This document shows, piece by piece, positions 1 to 6,878 of a stretch of 8,516 nt of DNA. This stretch comes from Oscillospiraceae bacterium. Its GTDB lineage: Bacteria; Bacillota; Clostridia; UBA1381. Positions within the stretch are counted from its first letter, which is position 1. The number at the start of each line of letters is the position of its first letter. The stretch spans positions 1 to 8,516 of the forward strand of contig SVKH01000065.1 of NCBI GenBank assembly GCA_015068545.1. Direction: 5' to 3'. The position numbers were made by a program, and so were the translations under genes. A model generated the notes under the pieces. It searched no databases and had not been told where the DNA came from. It saw only the letters and a program-made list of their open reading frames with translations.

Positions 1-120
1 TTATGGGTAGCAAGTAACAAATGCGTGGCTGGCAGGCCAATAAAAAACGCACTTGTGCGTAGCCGGTAGAGTGTAGGGCTATGCCCGAAAATGAAATACC
101 ACCCGCTATGCGGGTGGATT
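1..120. repeat. cluster of inverted repeats at the left edge, nature uncertain
   Basis: Four short inverted repeats lie close together: TGGC/GCCA (26-29, 36-39), ACGCAC/GTGCGT (47-52, 55-60), GGGC-TAT-GCCC (76-86) and CCACCCGC-TAT-GCGGGTGG (99-117). Two share the same TAT loop. No coding frame is supported here. Such a density of hairpins fits either a terminator region between converging genes or the structured end of a small mobile element (for example IS200/IS605-like ends). The window cuts off before this can be decided. Confidence 0.4.
41..60 (-). terminator. palindrome with U run, terminator-like on the minus strand
   Basis: ACGCAC (47-52) and GTGCGT (55-60) form a perfect palindromic stem. 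Reading on the minus strand it is followed by TTTTTATT (46-39). The stem is short, but the U run is good. It could be the effective terminator of the minus-strand secreted-protein gene, about 90 bp past its stop codon. Confidence 0.5.
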
Positions 121-133
121 TTTATTGATTTTT
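99..133 (+). terminator. perfect hairpin with T tract, terminator-like on the + strand
   Basis: CCACCCGC (99-106) and GCGGGTGG (110-117) form a perfect 8-bp GC-rich stem over a TAT loop. On the + strand it is followed by ATTTTTATTG, and on the minus strand by TATTTC. It sits 32 bp past the stop of the large secreted-protein gene. It could end a + strand transcript coming from the left and may also slow or stop the minus transcript, although the minus-side U run is poor. Confidence 0.65.
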
Positions 134-148
134 CGAAAACCATTGTAT

Positions 149-3100
149 TTATTTTAGGCTTTTTGTTTCGGGTGCACACACAGGTTTTATACTATTCATA
201 TCCCACCACATTATTTTGGCATAGTCTGCAGTTTCTGTTACCTGCGGATATACAATCGAGCTTGCAGGTTGTACGTCAATTTCAAGAAGTCTATCATCAG
301 AGTCATAAAGTGCAACAATTACTTCTCCGCTTATTTCTTTCGGAGAGGAAAGTGTTACTTCTGATATATCTTCATTTGCGCTAATCGATGCATCGGGCGT
401 TATATAAATCGTTTTTGCCATAGATATCGGTTTTATACTACATAGGTCTTCCCACATAAAAGCTTTTACATAAAACTCCTTGCCCTCAAGTCCGGATAGT
501 TGTATATTGTCAAGCCTCGTTATATCTGAAACAGATTCAACAGAGAGCTCCGTCATTGTAATAAATTGGTCTGTTTCCTTATCATATGCTGCAAGTAGTA
601 TCATAGCATTTGTTGGTGTGTTTTCAACATTTAATACATCAATACTACCGCTTAGTACGCCGGCTTCTGACATACTGAAAGCAACCTCATTATCCAATAA
701 TTCATATTTCATAGACGAACTTATGTATGTTTCGCCTGTATATGTATGCTCTGCAACATCACTTTGGGCAATACCGTAATCTATTGCATAAGCCTTTACT
801 GTATCACCGCTGTTTATTGAAACAGAAGTGGTAAATACGACAGGTTCACTGTCATTTATGCTGTAATATACAGGAGAGTCATCTTGTGAATATACATACA
901 ATCTATTTGCGGCAGTTGTTATAAGTGGTTTAGCAGCCTTAGGTACTTCTATAAATACAAAGCTTTCTTCACTCTGCTCGTGAATTTCGTCATATATTCT
1001 GTCTGTAACGTGCATAGTCTCACCGATTGGATCTGTATAATATCTCCATGTACCGGAAGAATTTTCGTATCTGCGGTATATGCTTGCCTTAATAGATGCT
1101 GTTTCGGTAATCGTATATTTTTCTGGAATATCTGAAGAGTCGGTATAGTATTCAAAATTTCCGGTTCCGCTTAGCTTTTTTACAGCAATTGAAAGCTCAG
1201 TATTATCAAAGCTGTATTTCCACTTTCCGGAGGTGTGGCTGCTATATCCGTAATCTGAATTACCGCACAGGGCTTGAGGATGATCTTCCGCGTAATTATC
1301 GCTATATTCAGTATCGCATAAGGTAACTCCCTCAGGCAAAGCTACGGTAACCTCGTAGCCGCCTAAAACCGGTTTTGTCTCTATATCTGGCTTTTTGATG
1401 AGGTAGGTTTCATTCTCAGGCTTTACCTCGCACTTATATATTACAGTCTGGCTTTTTATATTTCCAAGTTGTGCATAAAATTCAAGAACATCGGAAGATG
1501 TAAGCGTAATCGGGTTTTTGTATTCGTAAATACTCGATGAGCCTATATATCTATAATATATCTTTCCCTCAGCGGCAGTCGCTGATATAGATACATACCC
1601 GCTGCTTTGTTTGTCGGCAGTTATAACTGGTGCAGCAATAGGTTTGGCATCAATTTTGTATTGGTAGCTTATGCTTTCACTTTTAACACCGTTTATTTCT
1701 GCATAAGCAGTCAAAGTACAGTCTTCGATAATATCAAAAGGCTCTGTGTACTTTACGTACTCGCCGGTGCTGGATGCTGTGTCTATCTTATAATAAATAT
1801 CGGCAACTGTAATACCCGAAAGGGAAATGCTACTAGGCTTAATAACACCACTTTGGATGCTTGCACTAGGAGTAGGAACGATGTTAGCATTCTTCACATC
1901 AGACACCACAAAGCCGTAATTTATCCAGCTATTGTTGGTTACAAGTCTTAAGCGGAAGGTGTCGCCCTTAACTAAAACAGTTTTTCCCTTCAGGCTATAG
2001 CCTGTATATTTTCCGACCTCACTTCCGTCAGCATCATAAACGTATAAATAGTCATCCCTATTCCAGGAATCGTCATCGCCTATTACAGTTTCTGGAGAAA
2101 AGGTTACCTCATTATATAAAGTACCCTCAGGCGCGGTATATATCCAGGATTTGTCCATATTATTTTCGTAATATCCTGACTTCAAATCCTCTATGCTTGA
2201 TGTTGTAACTGTTGTATTATCGGCAGGCTTCAGAATTTTTGCGTATAGATCATTAGTGCAGCAGATAACGTATTCTGCCCCTGCTACAAGGCTGAAGGTT
2301 TGATGTGTTTCCGAATTAATATAAGTCCAGTATGGATAAAAGTCATCAAAATAGCCTATGCAGTCGGGATATCCATTTTCTGAAATTAGATACAGAGTTT
2401 CGTCAGCCTTTGCCGTGTAGGTATAATAGCCTGTTGTACCGCTGGGCAGATTCGGAATCTGTTTATTGTCCAGAGGAAGCTCTCCAAGATTGCTGTCGGT
2501 GACCTTCTTCAATGTAAAATATGAGTTGCTGCCGCTATTATTGCTATCGGCGCGGCATCTGAAAAGGTATTTCGTATTCTCTTGTAAATATATAATATTA
2601 CTTCCGTAGTTTATTCTTTTGCCGTCAGGATTATAGATCTCACATGTAGTACTAATTCCACTTTCCGGATTTTCGTAGGGGATAAATTCATACAATCCCG
2701 ATTTAGTCGGCGTGTAAACAAAACTGCTGTAGAGTGGTCTGTCAGCACCAAGAACTGTACAAGGAAATGTGGTTTTTTTGCCGAGTGTGATTTTTTTGTT
2801 GGATGTAGAGCTTAATCTTACATTAAATGTACCGGTGGCATCATCCTTTAATTTCACACAGCAAAAAGCTATATCAGTCATGTTGATGGAGAAGTTGTTG
2901 CCCTCTCCGCTGTTATCGTCACTTCCTGCATATTCCAGATCATTAACGCCGTACTTGTAAGCCTCAACATAAGTATCGCAATCTCCCTCTGAAATAATAC
3001 TGAAAATCTCATCAGGGTATGAAGCATATAAACTATAATCTATCCATGCGCAATCCCCAGGGTTTTTAATCTCAATTGTAACCGGGTCAAAGTACTCGCC

Positions 3101-4984
3101 TACTTCATAAAATGGATAGGAGGTAACTTTAACCTTCATCTCCCCTGTTGAAGACTGGGATGAGGGCTTTACCATGAAATATTTTTGTTTACTCTCTGAA
3201 ATCAATTTTGACTCAGCTTTATGACGAATGTAGCTGTCGGATGGTGAATACAACATAGCAATGGAGGATGTAAAATCGCCGTAGGCATCAAATACGACAA
3301 GGCTATCATCACTGCTGTAACCATCATAATAGAAGTACCTGTAATCACCGGCTTTCGTAATATTTGTCGTATATTCCTTACCTTTCTCAAGGTATATCAA
3401 CTCGTGGCATGCCAAGGATAGATTTATGCTGCCGGTTTCCTGAGAGTCGGAAAAGCCTACCTTTAATATTGTGTAATCATCTTCTTTGGTTGCCTGCTCA
3501 AAAGTAAAGCTGGAGGTTTTGGAAATACTTGCCTCAAGATTCTTGTCACAAACTTCAACCTTTGGTGTGCTTGTACCACTGACGGATACGTCATATACTG
3601 CACCGCGAGAATAGGAAGGTGTGAATTTGTAGTATTTAAACTCGCCGGCAGTTGTTATTTCTGCCGTAATCTCTGCATTTTCGGGTATTGACATTATTCG
3701 CTCACCCATAAAGGAATATGTTATAGTATTTTCCTTTGAATAGCTGCTTGGGTGAAGGGTGTAATAATATGTTTCGCCCGCATCAAGCTTTTTCTCCACA
3801 TAAGACTGGCTTGAGATAATTTTGTTGAAGTCTTTGTCATACAGCACAACGGTGGAGTTAGCGCTTTTGCCGTCGCATACTGTGCTGCCTATGGTAAAAT
3901 TATATATCCCTTCGTATGATGGAACGAATTTATAAAGCTTAGATTCGTATGGGGCTGTATTTACCTGAGTGCTGTCGGTCAGGTGTAAATTTTCAGGAAT
4001 TACCCTCTCCATAGTAAAGCTGTAATCAGTTTTTTCACCGGAGAAACTCAGTAAATAGTGATAGGTTTTGCCTGCTTCCAAATATCGTGGCTCATAACCA
4101 TATATATTGTTTGTGCCCTGACTGAAATTACTGCGTATCTCACCGAAGTCGGAGTTATAAAACCTAGGTGTGAAGCTGCCGGAGTACACAGCTTTATAAA
4201 ATCCGTTTTCCTGTGGGGTGAAGCTTAGCACTACTATATCACTGATATGGGTTAAGTTGCCCTGGTGTGTATTTGATAAGCTAAGAGGAGTAATGGTCTC
4301 AGGTCTTGCAATAATATTTACAACAGTGTCCTGTTCTGCTGAACAAGAAAAATCACCATAATATGTTACACCCTTTTTAAGGAGGTATAAGCTTGCGAAG
4401 TGACGCTTGTTATATGATGTGTATGTATAATCTATATGGCTTCCTTCTGAATAAATATAAACCCAATCAGAGAAAGTCGGGTCCGAAACGGAGATATCAA
4501 ACCTATAAAGGCCATCCTTTTCGGGAACAAATTCATATAGTCCCTTTTGGGATGAGTTCATTGTAAGGGTGGTTACGGTGCTGTCCTTAAGTGTTATAAA
4601 ATCTGCGGTCTCCAGCGTCATTGTAACGGATTTATTGCTGGATGAATTACAGTACATCTGGATATAATAAGTTTTTTCTTTTTCCAACTTGTAATACGAC
4701 GTATAATAATCATCTATAGCCGCTCGTATCTGGTTTTTATCGGGAGTCCAGACGATATCGCCACCTTGTGATGACATAGTTATTTTATAATATCCTGTGT
4801 CTTCAGGAACGAATTTGTAAAATACATCGCTGCTCCACATAGATAAATAGCCGGACTTTGATTCGCCAACCTTGATTTCGGGGCAATTATCAGGGAATAC
4901 CGGATCTCTCGCCTCGGCAGATGGTAGCATACAAATAATAAGTAGCATAAAAGTACATATTATAGGTAAAACTCTTTTTTTCAT
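149..4984 (-). CDS. large secreted multi-domain beta-sandwich repeat protein
   Basis: Exported 1611-residue protein of unknown function. Residues 1-25 form a signal peptide (KKR, hydrophobic core, AEA cleavage site). There is no other membrane segment, LPxTG motif or SLH domain, so it is probably released or non-covalently bound. Residues ~55-1030 hold about ten repeats at ~98-residue spacing, each opening with a Y-x-F-x-P-x(3)-G-x-Y-like strand pair (near 55, 149, 252, 350, 451, 549, 649, 755, 853, 947) and most carrying a later L-x-x-G-x-T-Y-Y-like strand. They resemble bacterial pre-peptidase C-terminal (PPC-like) beta-sandwiches. Three chitobiase C-terminal-like (CHB_HEX_C) modules follow near 1036-1110, 1116-1190 and 1350-1416, with an unassigned segment between the second and third. 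Two C-terminal modules end in W-E-D-L-C-S-I-K-P (1511-1519) and W-D-M-N-S-I-K-P (1594-1601), a motif common in surface proteins of gut clostridia. No catalytic domain is visible; adhesion or glycan binding is a guess. The start is supported by AGGAG/GAAGG 6-10 nt upstream. Confidence 0.9.
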   Translation of the reverse strand: MKKRVLPIICTFMLLIICMLPSAEARDPVFPDNCPEIKVGESKSGYLSMWSSDVFYKFVPEDTGYYKITMSSQGGDIVWTPDKNQIRAAIDDYYTSYYKLEKEKTYYIQMYCNSSSNKSVTMTLETADFITLKDSTVTTLTMNSSQKGLYEFVPEKDGLYRFDISVSDPTFSDWVYIYSEGSHIDYTYTSYNKRHFASLYLLKKGVTYYGDFSCSAEQDTVVNIIARPETITPLSLSNTHQGNLTHISDIVVLSFTPQENGFYKAVYSGSFTPRFYNSDFGEIRSNFSQGTNNIYGYEPRYLEAGKTYHYLLSFSGEKTDYSFTMERVIPENLHLTDSTQVNTAPYESKLYKFVPSYEGIYNFTIGSTVCDGKSANSTVVLYDKDFNKIISSQSYVEKKLDAGETYYYTLHPSSYSKENTITYSFMGERIMSIPENAEITAEITTAGEFKYYKFTPSYSRGAVYDVSVSGTSTPKVEVCDKNLEASISKTSSFTFEQATKEDDYTILKVGFSDSQETGSINLSLACHELIYLEKGKEYTTNITKAGDYRYFYYDGYSSDDSLVVFDAYGDFTSSIAMLYSPSDSYIRHKAESKLISESKQKYFMVKPSSQSSTGEMKVKVTSYPFYEVGEYFDPVTIEIKNPGDCAWIDYSLYASYPDEIFSIISEGDCDTYVEAYKYGVNDLEYAGSDDNSGEGNNFSINMTDIAFCCVKLKDDATGTFNVRLSSTSNKKITLGKKTTFPCTVLGADRPLYSSFVYTPTKSGLYEFIPYENPESGISTTCEIYNPDGKRINYGSNIIYLQENTKYLFRCRADSNNSGSNSYFTLKKVTDSNLGELPLDNKQIPNLPSGTTGYYTYTAKADETLYLISENGYPDCIGYFDDFYPYWTYINSETHQTFSLVAGAEYVICCTNDLYAKILKPADNTTVTTSSIEDLKSGYYENNMDKSWIYTAPEGTLYNEVTFSPETVIGDDDSWNRDDYLYVYDADGSEVGKYTGYSLKGKTVLVKGDTFRLRLVTNNSWINYGFVVSDVKNANIVPTPSASIQSGVIKPSSISLSGITVADIYYKIDTASSTGEYVKYTEPFDIIEDCTLTAYAEINGVKSESISYQYKIDAKPIAAPVITADKQSSGYVSISATAAEGKIYYRYIGSSSIYEYKNPITLTSSDVLEFYAQLGNIKSQTVIYKCEVKPENETYLIKKPDIETKPVLGGYEVTVALPEGVTLCDTEYSDNYAEDHPQALCGNSDYGYSSHTSGKWKYSFDNTELSIAVKKLSGTGNFEYYTDSSDIPEKYTITETASIKASIYRRYENSSGTWRYYTDPIGETMHVTDRIYDEIHEQSEESFVFIEVPKAAKPLITTAANRLYVYSQDDSPVYYSINDSEPVVFTTSVSINSGDTVKAYAIDYGIAQSDVAEHTYTGETYISSSMKYELLDNEVAFSMSEAGVLSGSIDVLNVENTPTNAMILLAAYDKETDQFITMTELSVESVSDITRLDNIQLSGLEGKEFYVKAFMWEDLCSIKPISMAKTIYITPDASISANEDISEVTLSSPKEISGEVIVALYDSDDRLLEIDVQPASSIVYPQVTETADYAKIMWWDMNSIKPVCAPETKSLK
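1897..4840 (-). repeat. DNA encoding ~ten diverged ~98-residue PPC-like repeats
   Basis: This is the coding region for residues ~49-1030 of the secreted protein. Repeat starts are spaced by 94 to 106 residues. Units 1-5 (for example FYKFVPEDTGYY, LYEFVPEKDGLY, LYKFVPSYEGIY) and unit 8 (FVYTPTKSGLYEF) are clear. Units 6, 7, 9 and 10 are degenerate and are placed mainly by regular spacing. Similarity is visible in protein only; the DNA copies are well diverged, so this is an old expansion rather than a recent slippage array. Confidence 0.72.
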
Positions 4985-5141
4985 AATTTTCCTTCTCCTG
5001 TTCTATACTTAAACGAATTTGCCAGTCTCCAAATTAAAATAAACTTTTAATCTCATTATGTCCTGACTTTATATAAAGATTTTGCTGCTTTATTTCCATC
5101 CTCATTTCAGCAAATTGAGAGATTTAAAACAAGCAATACCC
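4985..5141 (-). promoter_or_regulatory. long 5' untranslated leader with a possible stem
   Basis: The predicted leader contains a 7-bp perfect inverted repeat, TTTGCTG (5108-5114 on the minus strand) with CAGCAAA (5081-5087), separated by 20 nt. It ends in AGGAGAAGG just before the start codon. I do not recognise a known riboswitch. No stem with a U run that would indicate premature termination is evident, so any regulation here is speculative. Confidence 0.4.
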
Positions 5142-5147
5142 AGTAAA

Positions 5148-5176
5148 ATCATAACATATCTTACTAATTAAGTCAA
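5148..5176 (-). promoter_or_regulatory. sigma-A promoter for the large secreted-protein gene
   Basis: On the minus strand, TTGACT (5171-5176) is followed by a 17-bp spacer and then TATGAT (5148-5153). Each hexamer has one mismatch to consensus and the spacing is optimal. Initiation near 5141 would give an untranslated leader of about 155 nt before the ATG at 4984. It implies that the secreted-protein gene is transcribed independently of scfAB. Confidence 0.72.
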
Positions 5177-5390
5177 CACTTTCTAAATACCATTCGTGTC
5201 TGTTTTCTTCTATATAGTCAGAGTAAAACGTAAACAAAAATATGTAAAATCTGATTAAATGTTAGCTTTCAGAATCTTAAGAAAAGTAAGAGTGTAGAGA
5301 AACGTCATAAAAGCTAAATATAGAAGTAAAGCGTTGGTTATGGTAAACTTTCCCTTTATGTCTGCATGGCTGCAAAAGGAATATGAGAAC
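5177..5390. other. non-coding gap, no gene recognised
   Basis: About 215 bp between the scfB terminator and the next promoter. It is AT-rich and has no coding frame with a credible ribosome binding site. The only structure seen is an 8-bp perfect inverted repeat, TTAGCTTT (5262-5269) and AAAGCTAA (5310-5317), separated by 40 nt. I found no tRNA, riboswitch consensus or small RNA family that I can name. Confidence 0.6.
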
Positions 5391-5423
5391 TAAAAAAATG
5401 ACCTCCTGCTTTAGCAAGAGGTC
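5391..5423 (-). terminator. intrinsic terminator after scfB
   Basis: On the minus strand, GACCTCTTGC (5414-5423) pairs with GCAGGAGGTC (5400-5409) over a TAAA loop. The 10-bp stem contains a single wobble pair and is followed directly by ATTTTTTTA. It lies 23 nt past the scfB stop codon. This is a strong rho-independent terminator that closes the scfAB unit and isolates it from the next gene. Confidence 0.93.
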
Positions 5424-5445
5424 GCTTGGTTTTAAATTATATGTA

Positions 5446-6813
5446 TTAGCCGTTTACTGCCTTATCTACCTGCATCATAATAGCGCACTCCATACGCTTT
5501 TTAAACAGCTCGCAGCCATATTCGTATACTCCGTTTATATCGCCTGTTGCGTGGTATGCGTTTGCTGCACAACCGCCGGAACAGTATAGCTTGGCCCAAC
5601 AGTCTTTGCATTCCGGTCTGGAATATACATTACATTTTTTGAACTTTTCCTGCATGGCGGTGTTGGTTACTCCGTCCCATACGTTACCCATAGAGTATTT
5701 TTCGTCACCTACAAACTGATGGCATGGGAAAAGCTCTCCCCATGGTGTTACCGCAAGATACTCACTTCCGGAACCACACCCTGAGATTCGCTTGTATATA
5801 CAAGGACCGTTTTCCAAATCTATGTTGTAATGGTAGAAAGAGAATCCGCGGTTTTCTCGGTCTCTTTTCAGCATTTCCTTCGCTAAAATCTCGTACTGTT
5901 CATACAGTATCGGAAGATCTGCCTTGGTAAGTGCATATGGATCTTCGGGAGCGCACACAACAGGCTCCATACTAAGCTCGGTAAACCCCATATCTGCTAT
6001 ATGGAAAATGTCATTTGAAAAATCTACATTGTTGTGAGTATATGTACCTCGGATGTAGTAGCTCAAATCTCCGCGCTTTTTTACAAATTCCTTAAACTTT
6101 GGCACGATTACATCGTAACTTCCACGTCCTTGATAATCTTTTCTGAGTAGATCGTGTACTTCCGGTCTTCCGTCCAGACTGAGCACTACATTGCTCATTT
6201 CCTTGTTGCAGAATTCGGTTACCTCATCATCCAGCAGCATTCCGTTGGTAGTAAGAGTAAAACGGAAGTTCTTGCCTGTTTCCTTTTCGCGACTTCTGGC
6301 ATAGGCAACAAGCTGTTTTACCACATCCCAGTTCATCAAAGGCTCTCCGCCGAAGAAATCTACTTCCAGGTTGTGACGAGTACCGGAATGCTCTATAAGA
6401 AAATCAAGAGCCTGCTTGCCTACTTCAAAAGTCATAAGAGCCTTGTCACCCTGATACTTTCCTTGACTTGCGAAGCAGTAGGAGCAGTTTAGGTTGCAGG
6501 TGTGTGCAACGTGAAGACACAGTGCCTTTATCACATCGCTGTTGTTCTTTAAAACATGAGCTTTATCCTCGTATATGTCCTGGGTAAAAAGCTGGTTACT
6601 TTCTTTAAGAGCTTTGACATCGTCAAGGCAAAGTGCCACATCTTTTTCGGAGATATTTGGGTATTTTTCGCAAATAGCGGAAGTGATGGTAGCTGCCGTT
6701 TCGGTTTCGTACATTGAAATAATATCATATGCCACATCGTCCACAACGTGAACAGATCCGCTGCATACGTCTATTACGATATTGTGTCCGTTTAATTTGT
6801 ACTGATGTATCAT
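5446..6813 (-). CDS. scfB: SCIFF radical SAM/SPASM maturase
   Basis: Cytoplasmic radical SAM enzyme expected to install thioether crosslinks in the SCIFF precursor. The ATG at 6813 is preferred over the in-frame GTG five codons upstream: GGAG (6823-6826) lies 9 nt before the ATG and overlaps that GTG region, while the GTG has no Shine-Dalgarno; family members also begin MIHQYKLNG. This gives 455 residues. Residues 1 to about 90 form the PqqD-like peptide recognition domain. The radical SAM core has C106-x3-C110-x2-C113 for the SAM-binding 4Fe-4S cluster and GGEP at 155-158. The SPASM domain has C346-x12-G359-x4-C364, then C402-x2-C405-x5-C411-x3-C415 and C434, which are ligands for two auxiliary clusters; C338 and C394 may also take part. 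All expected ligands are present, so it should be active. Length and layout match the characterised CteB/Tte1186 group. It follows scfA by 65 nt and is probably co-transcribed with it. Confidence 0.96.
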   Translation of the reverse strand: MIHQYKLNGHNIVIDVCSGSVHVVDDVAYDIISMYETETAATITSAICEKYPNISEKDVALCLDDVKALKESNQLFTQDIYEDKAHVLKNNSDVIKALCLHVAHTCNLNCSYCFASQGKYQGDKALMTFEVGKQALDFLIEHSGTRHNLEVDFFGGEPLMNWDVVKQLVAYARSREKETGKNFRFTLTTNGMLLDDEVTEFCNKEMSNVVLSLDGRPEVHDLLRKDYQGRGSYDVIVPKFKEFVKKRGDLSYYIRGTYTHNNVDFSNDIFHIADMGFTELSMEPVVCAPEDPYALTKADLPILYEQYEILAKEMLKRDRENRGFSFYHYNIDLENGPCIYKRISGCGSGSEYLAVTPWGELFPCHQFVGDEKYSMGNVWDGVTNTAMQEKFKKCNVYSRPECKDCWAKLYCSGGCAANAYHATGDINGVYEYGCELFKKRMECAIMMQVDKAVNG

Positions 6814-6822
6814 AGTTTTATT

Positions 6823-6826
6823 CTCC
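6823..6826 (-). promoter_or_regulatory. ribosome binding site of scfB (decides the start)
   Basis: GGAG on the minus strand, 9 nt before the ATG at 6813. The alternative GTG at 6826-6828 overlaps this element and has only AT-rich DNA upstream, so the ATG is the credible start. Confidence 0.75.
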
Positions 6827-6828
6827 AC

Positions 6829-6862
6829 AATAAAATTGCCGACCGCAAGATAAGCAGCCGGC
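6829..6862 (-). promoter_or_regulatory. hairpin between scfA and scfB, likely attenuator or processing stem
   Basis: On the minus strand, GCCGGCTGC (6854-6862) can pair with GCGGTCGGC (6838-6846) across a 7-nt loop, giving a 9-bp GC-rich stem with two wobble pairs. It starts 16 nt past the scfA stop and is followed by AATTTTATTG, a weak, interrupted U tract. This fits a leaky terminator that lets only part of the transcripts continue into the maturase gene, or a stem that protects the 3' end of the scfA message. The sequence shows the stem; the function is inferred. Confidence 0.65.
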
Positions 6863-6878
6863 GACTTTGCTTTAAAAA

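Noticed and set aside
1..60. End of a coding gene entering from the left
   Set aside because: The short open stretches here have no recognisable peptide and are interrupted by palindromes, so no gene end can be supported.
1..120. CRISPR array
   Set aside because: The inverted repeats differ from each other in sequence and spacing; there is no direct repeat with regular spacers.
91..384. Open frame on the + strand overlapping the end of the large secreted-protein gene
   Set aside because: Its start lies inside the hairpin cluster with no ribosome site, it runs antisense to a well-supported gene, and the translation resembles no family.
4985..5141. Riboswitch, for example a cyclic di-GMP aptamer, in the leader of the secreted-protein gene
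   Set aside because: The conserved aptamer blocks I would expect are absent, and there is no terminator-antiterminator arrangement; only one short stem is visible.
6154..6492. 112-codon + strand open frame within scfB
   Set aside because: It is antisense to the radical SAM core, whose motifs are intact; it is a shadow of the opposite-strand codon pattern.
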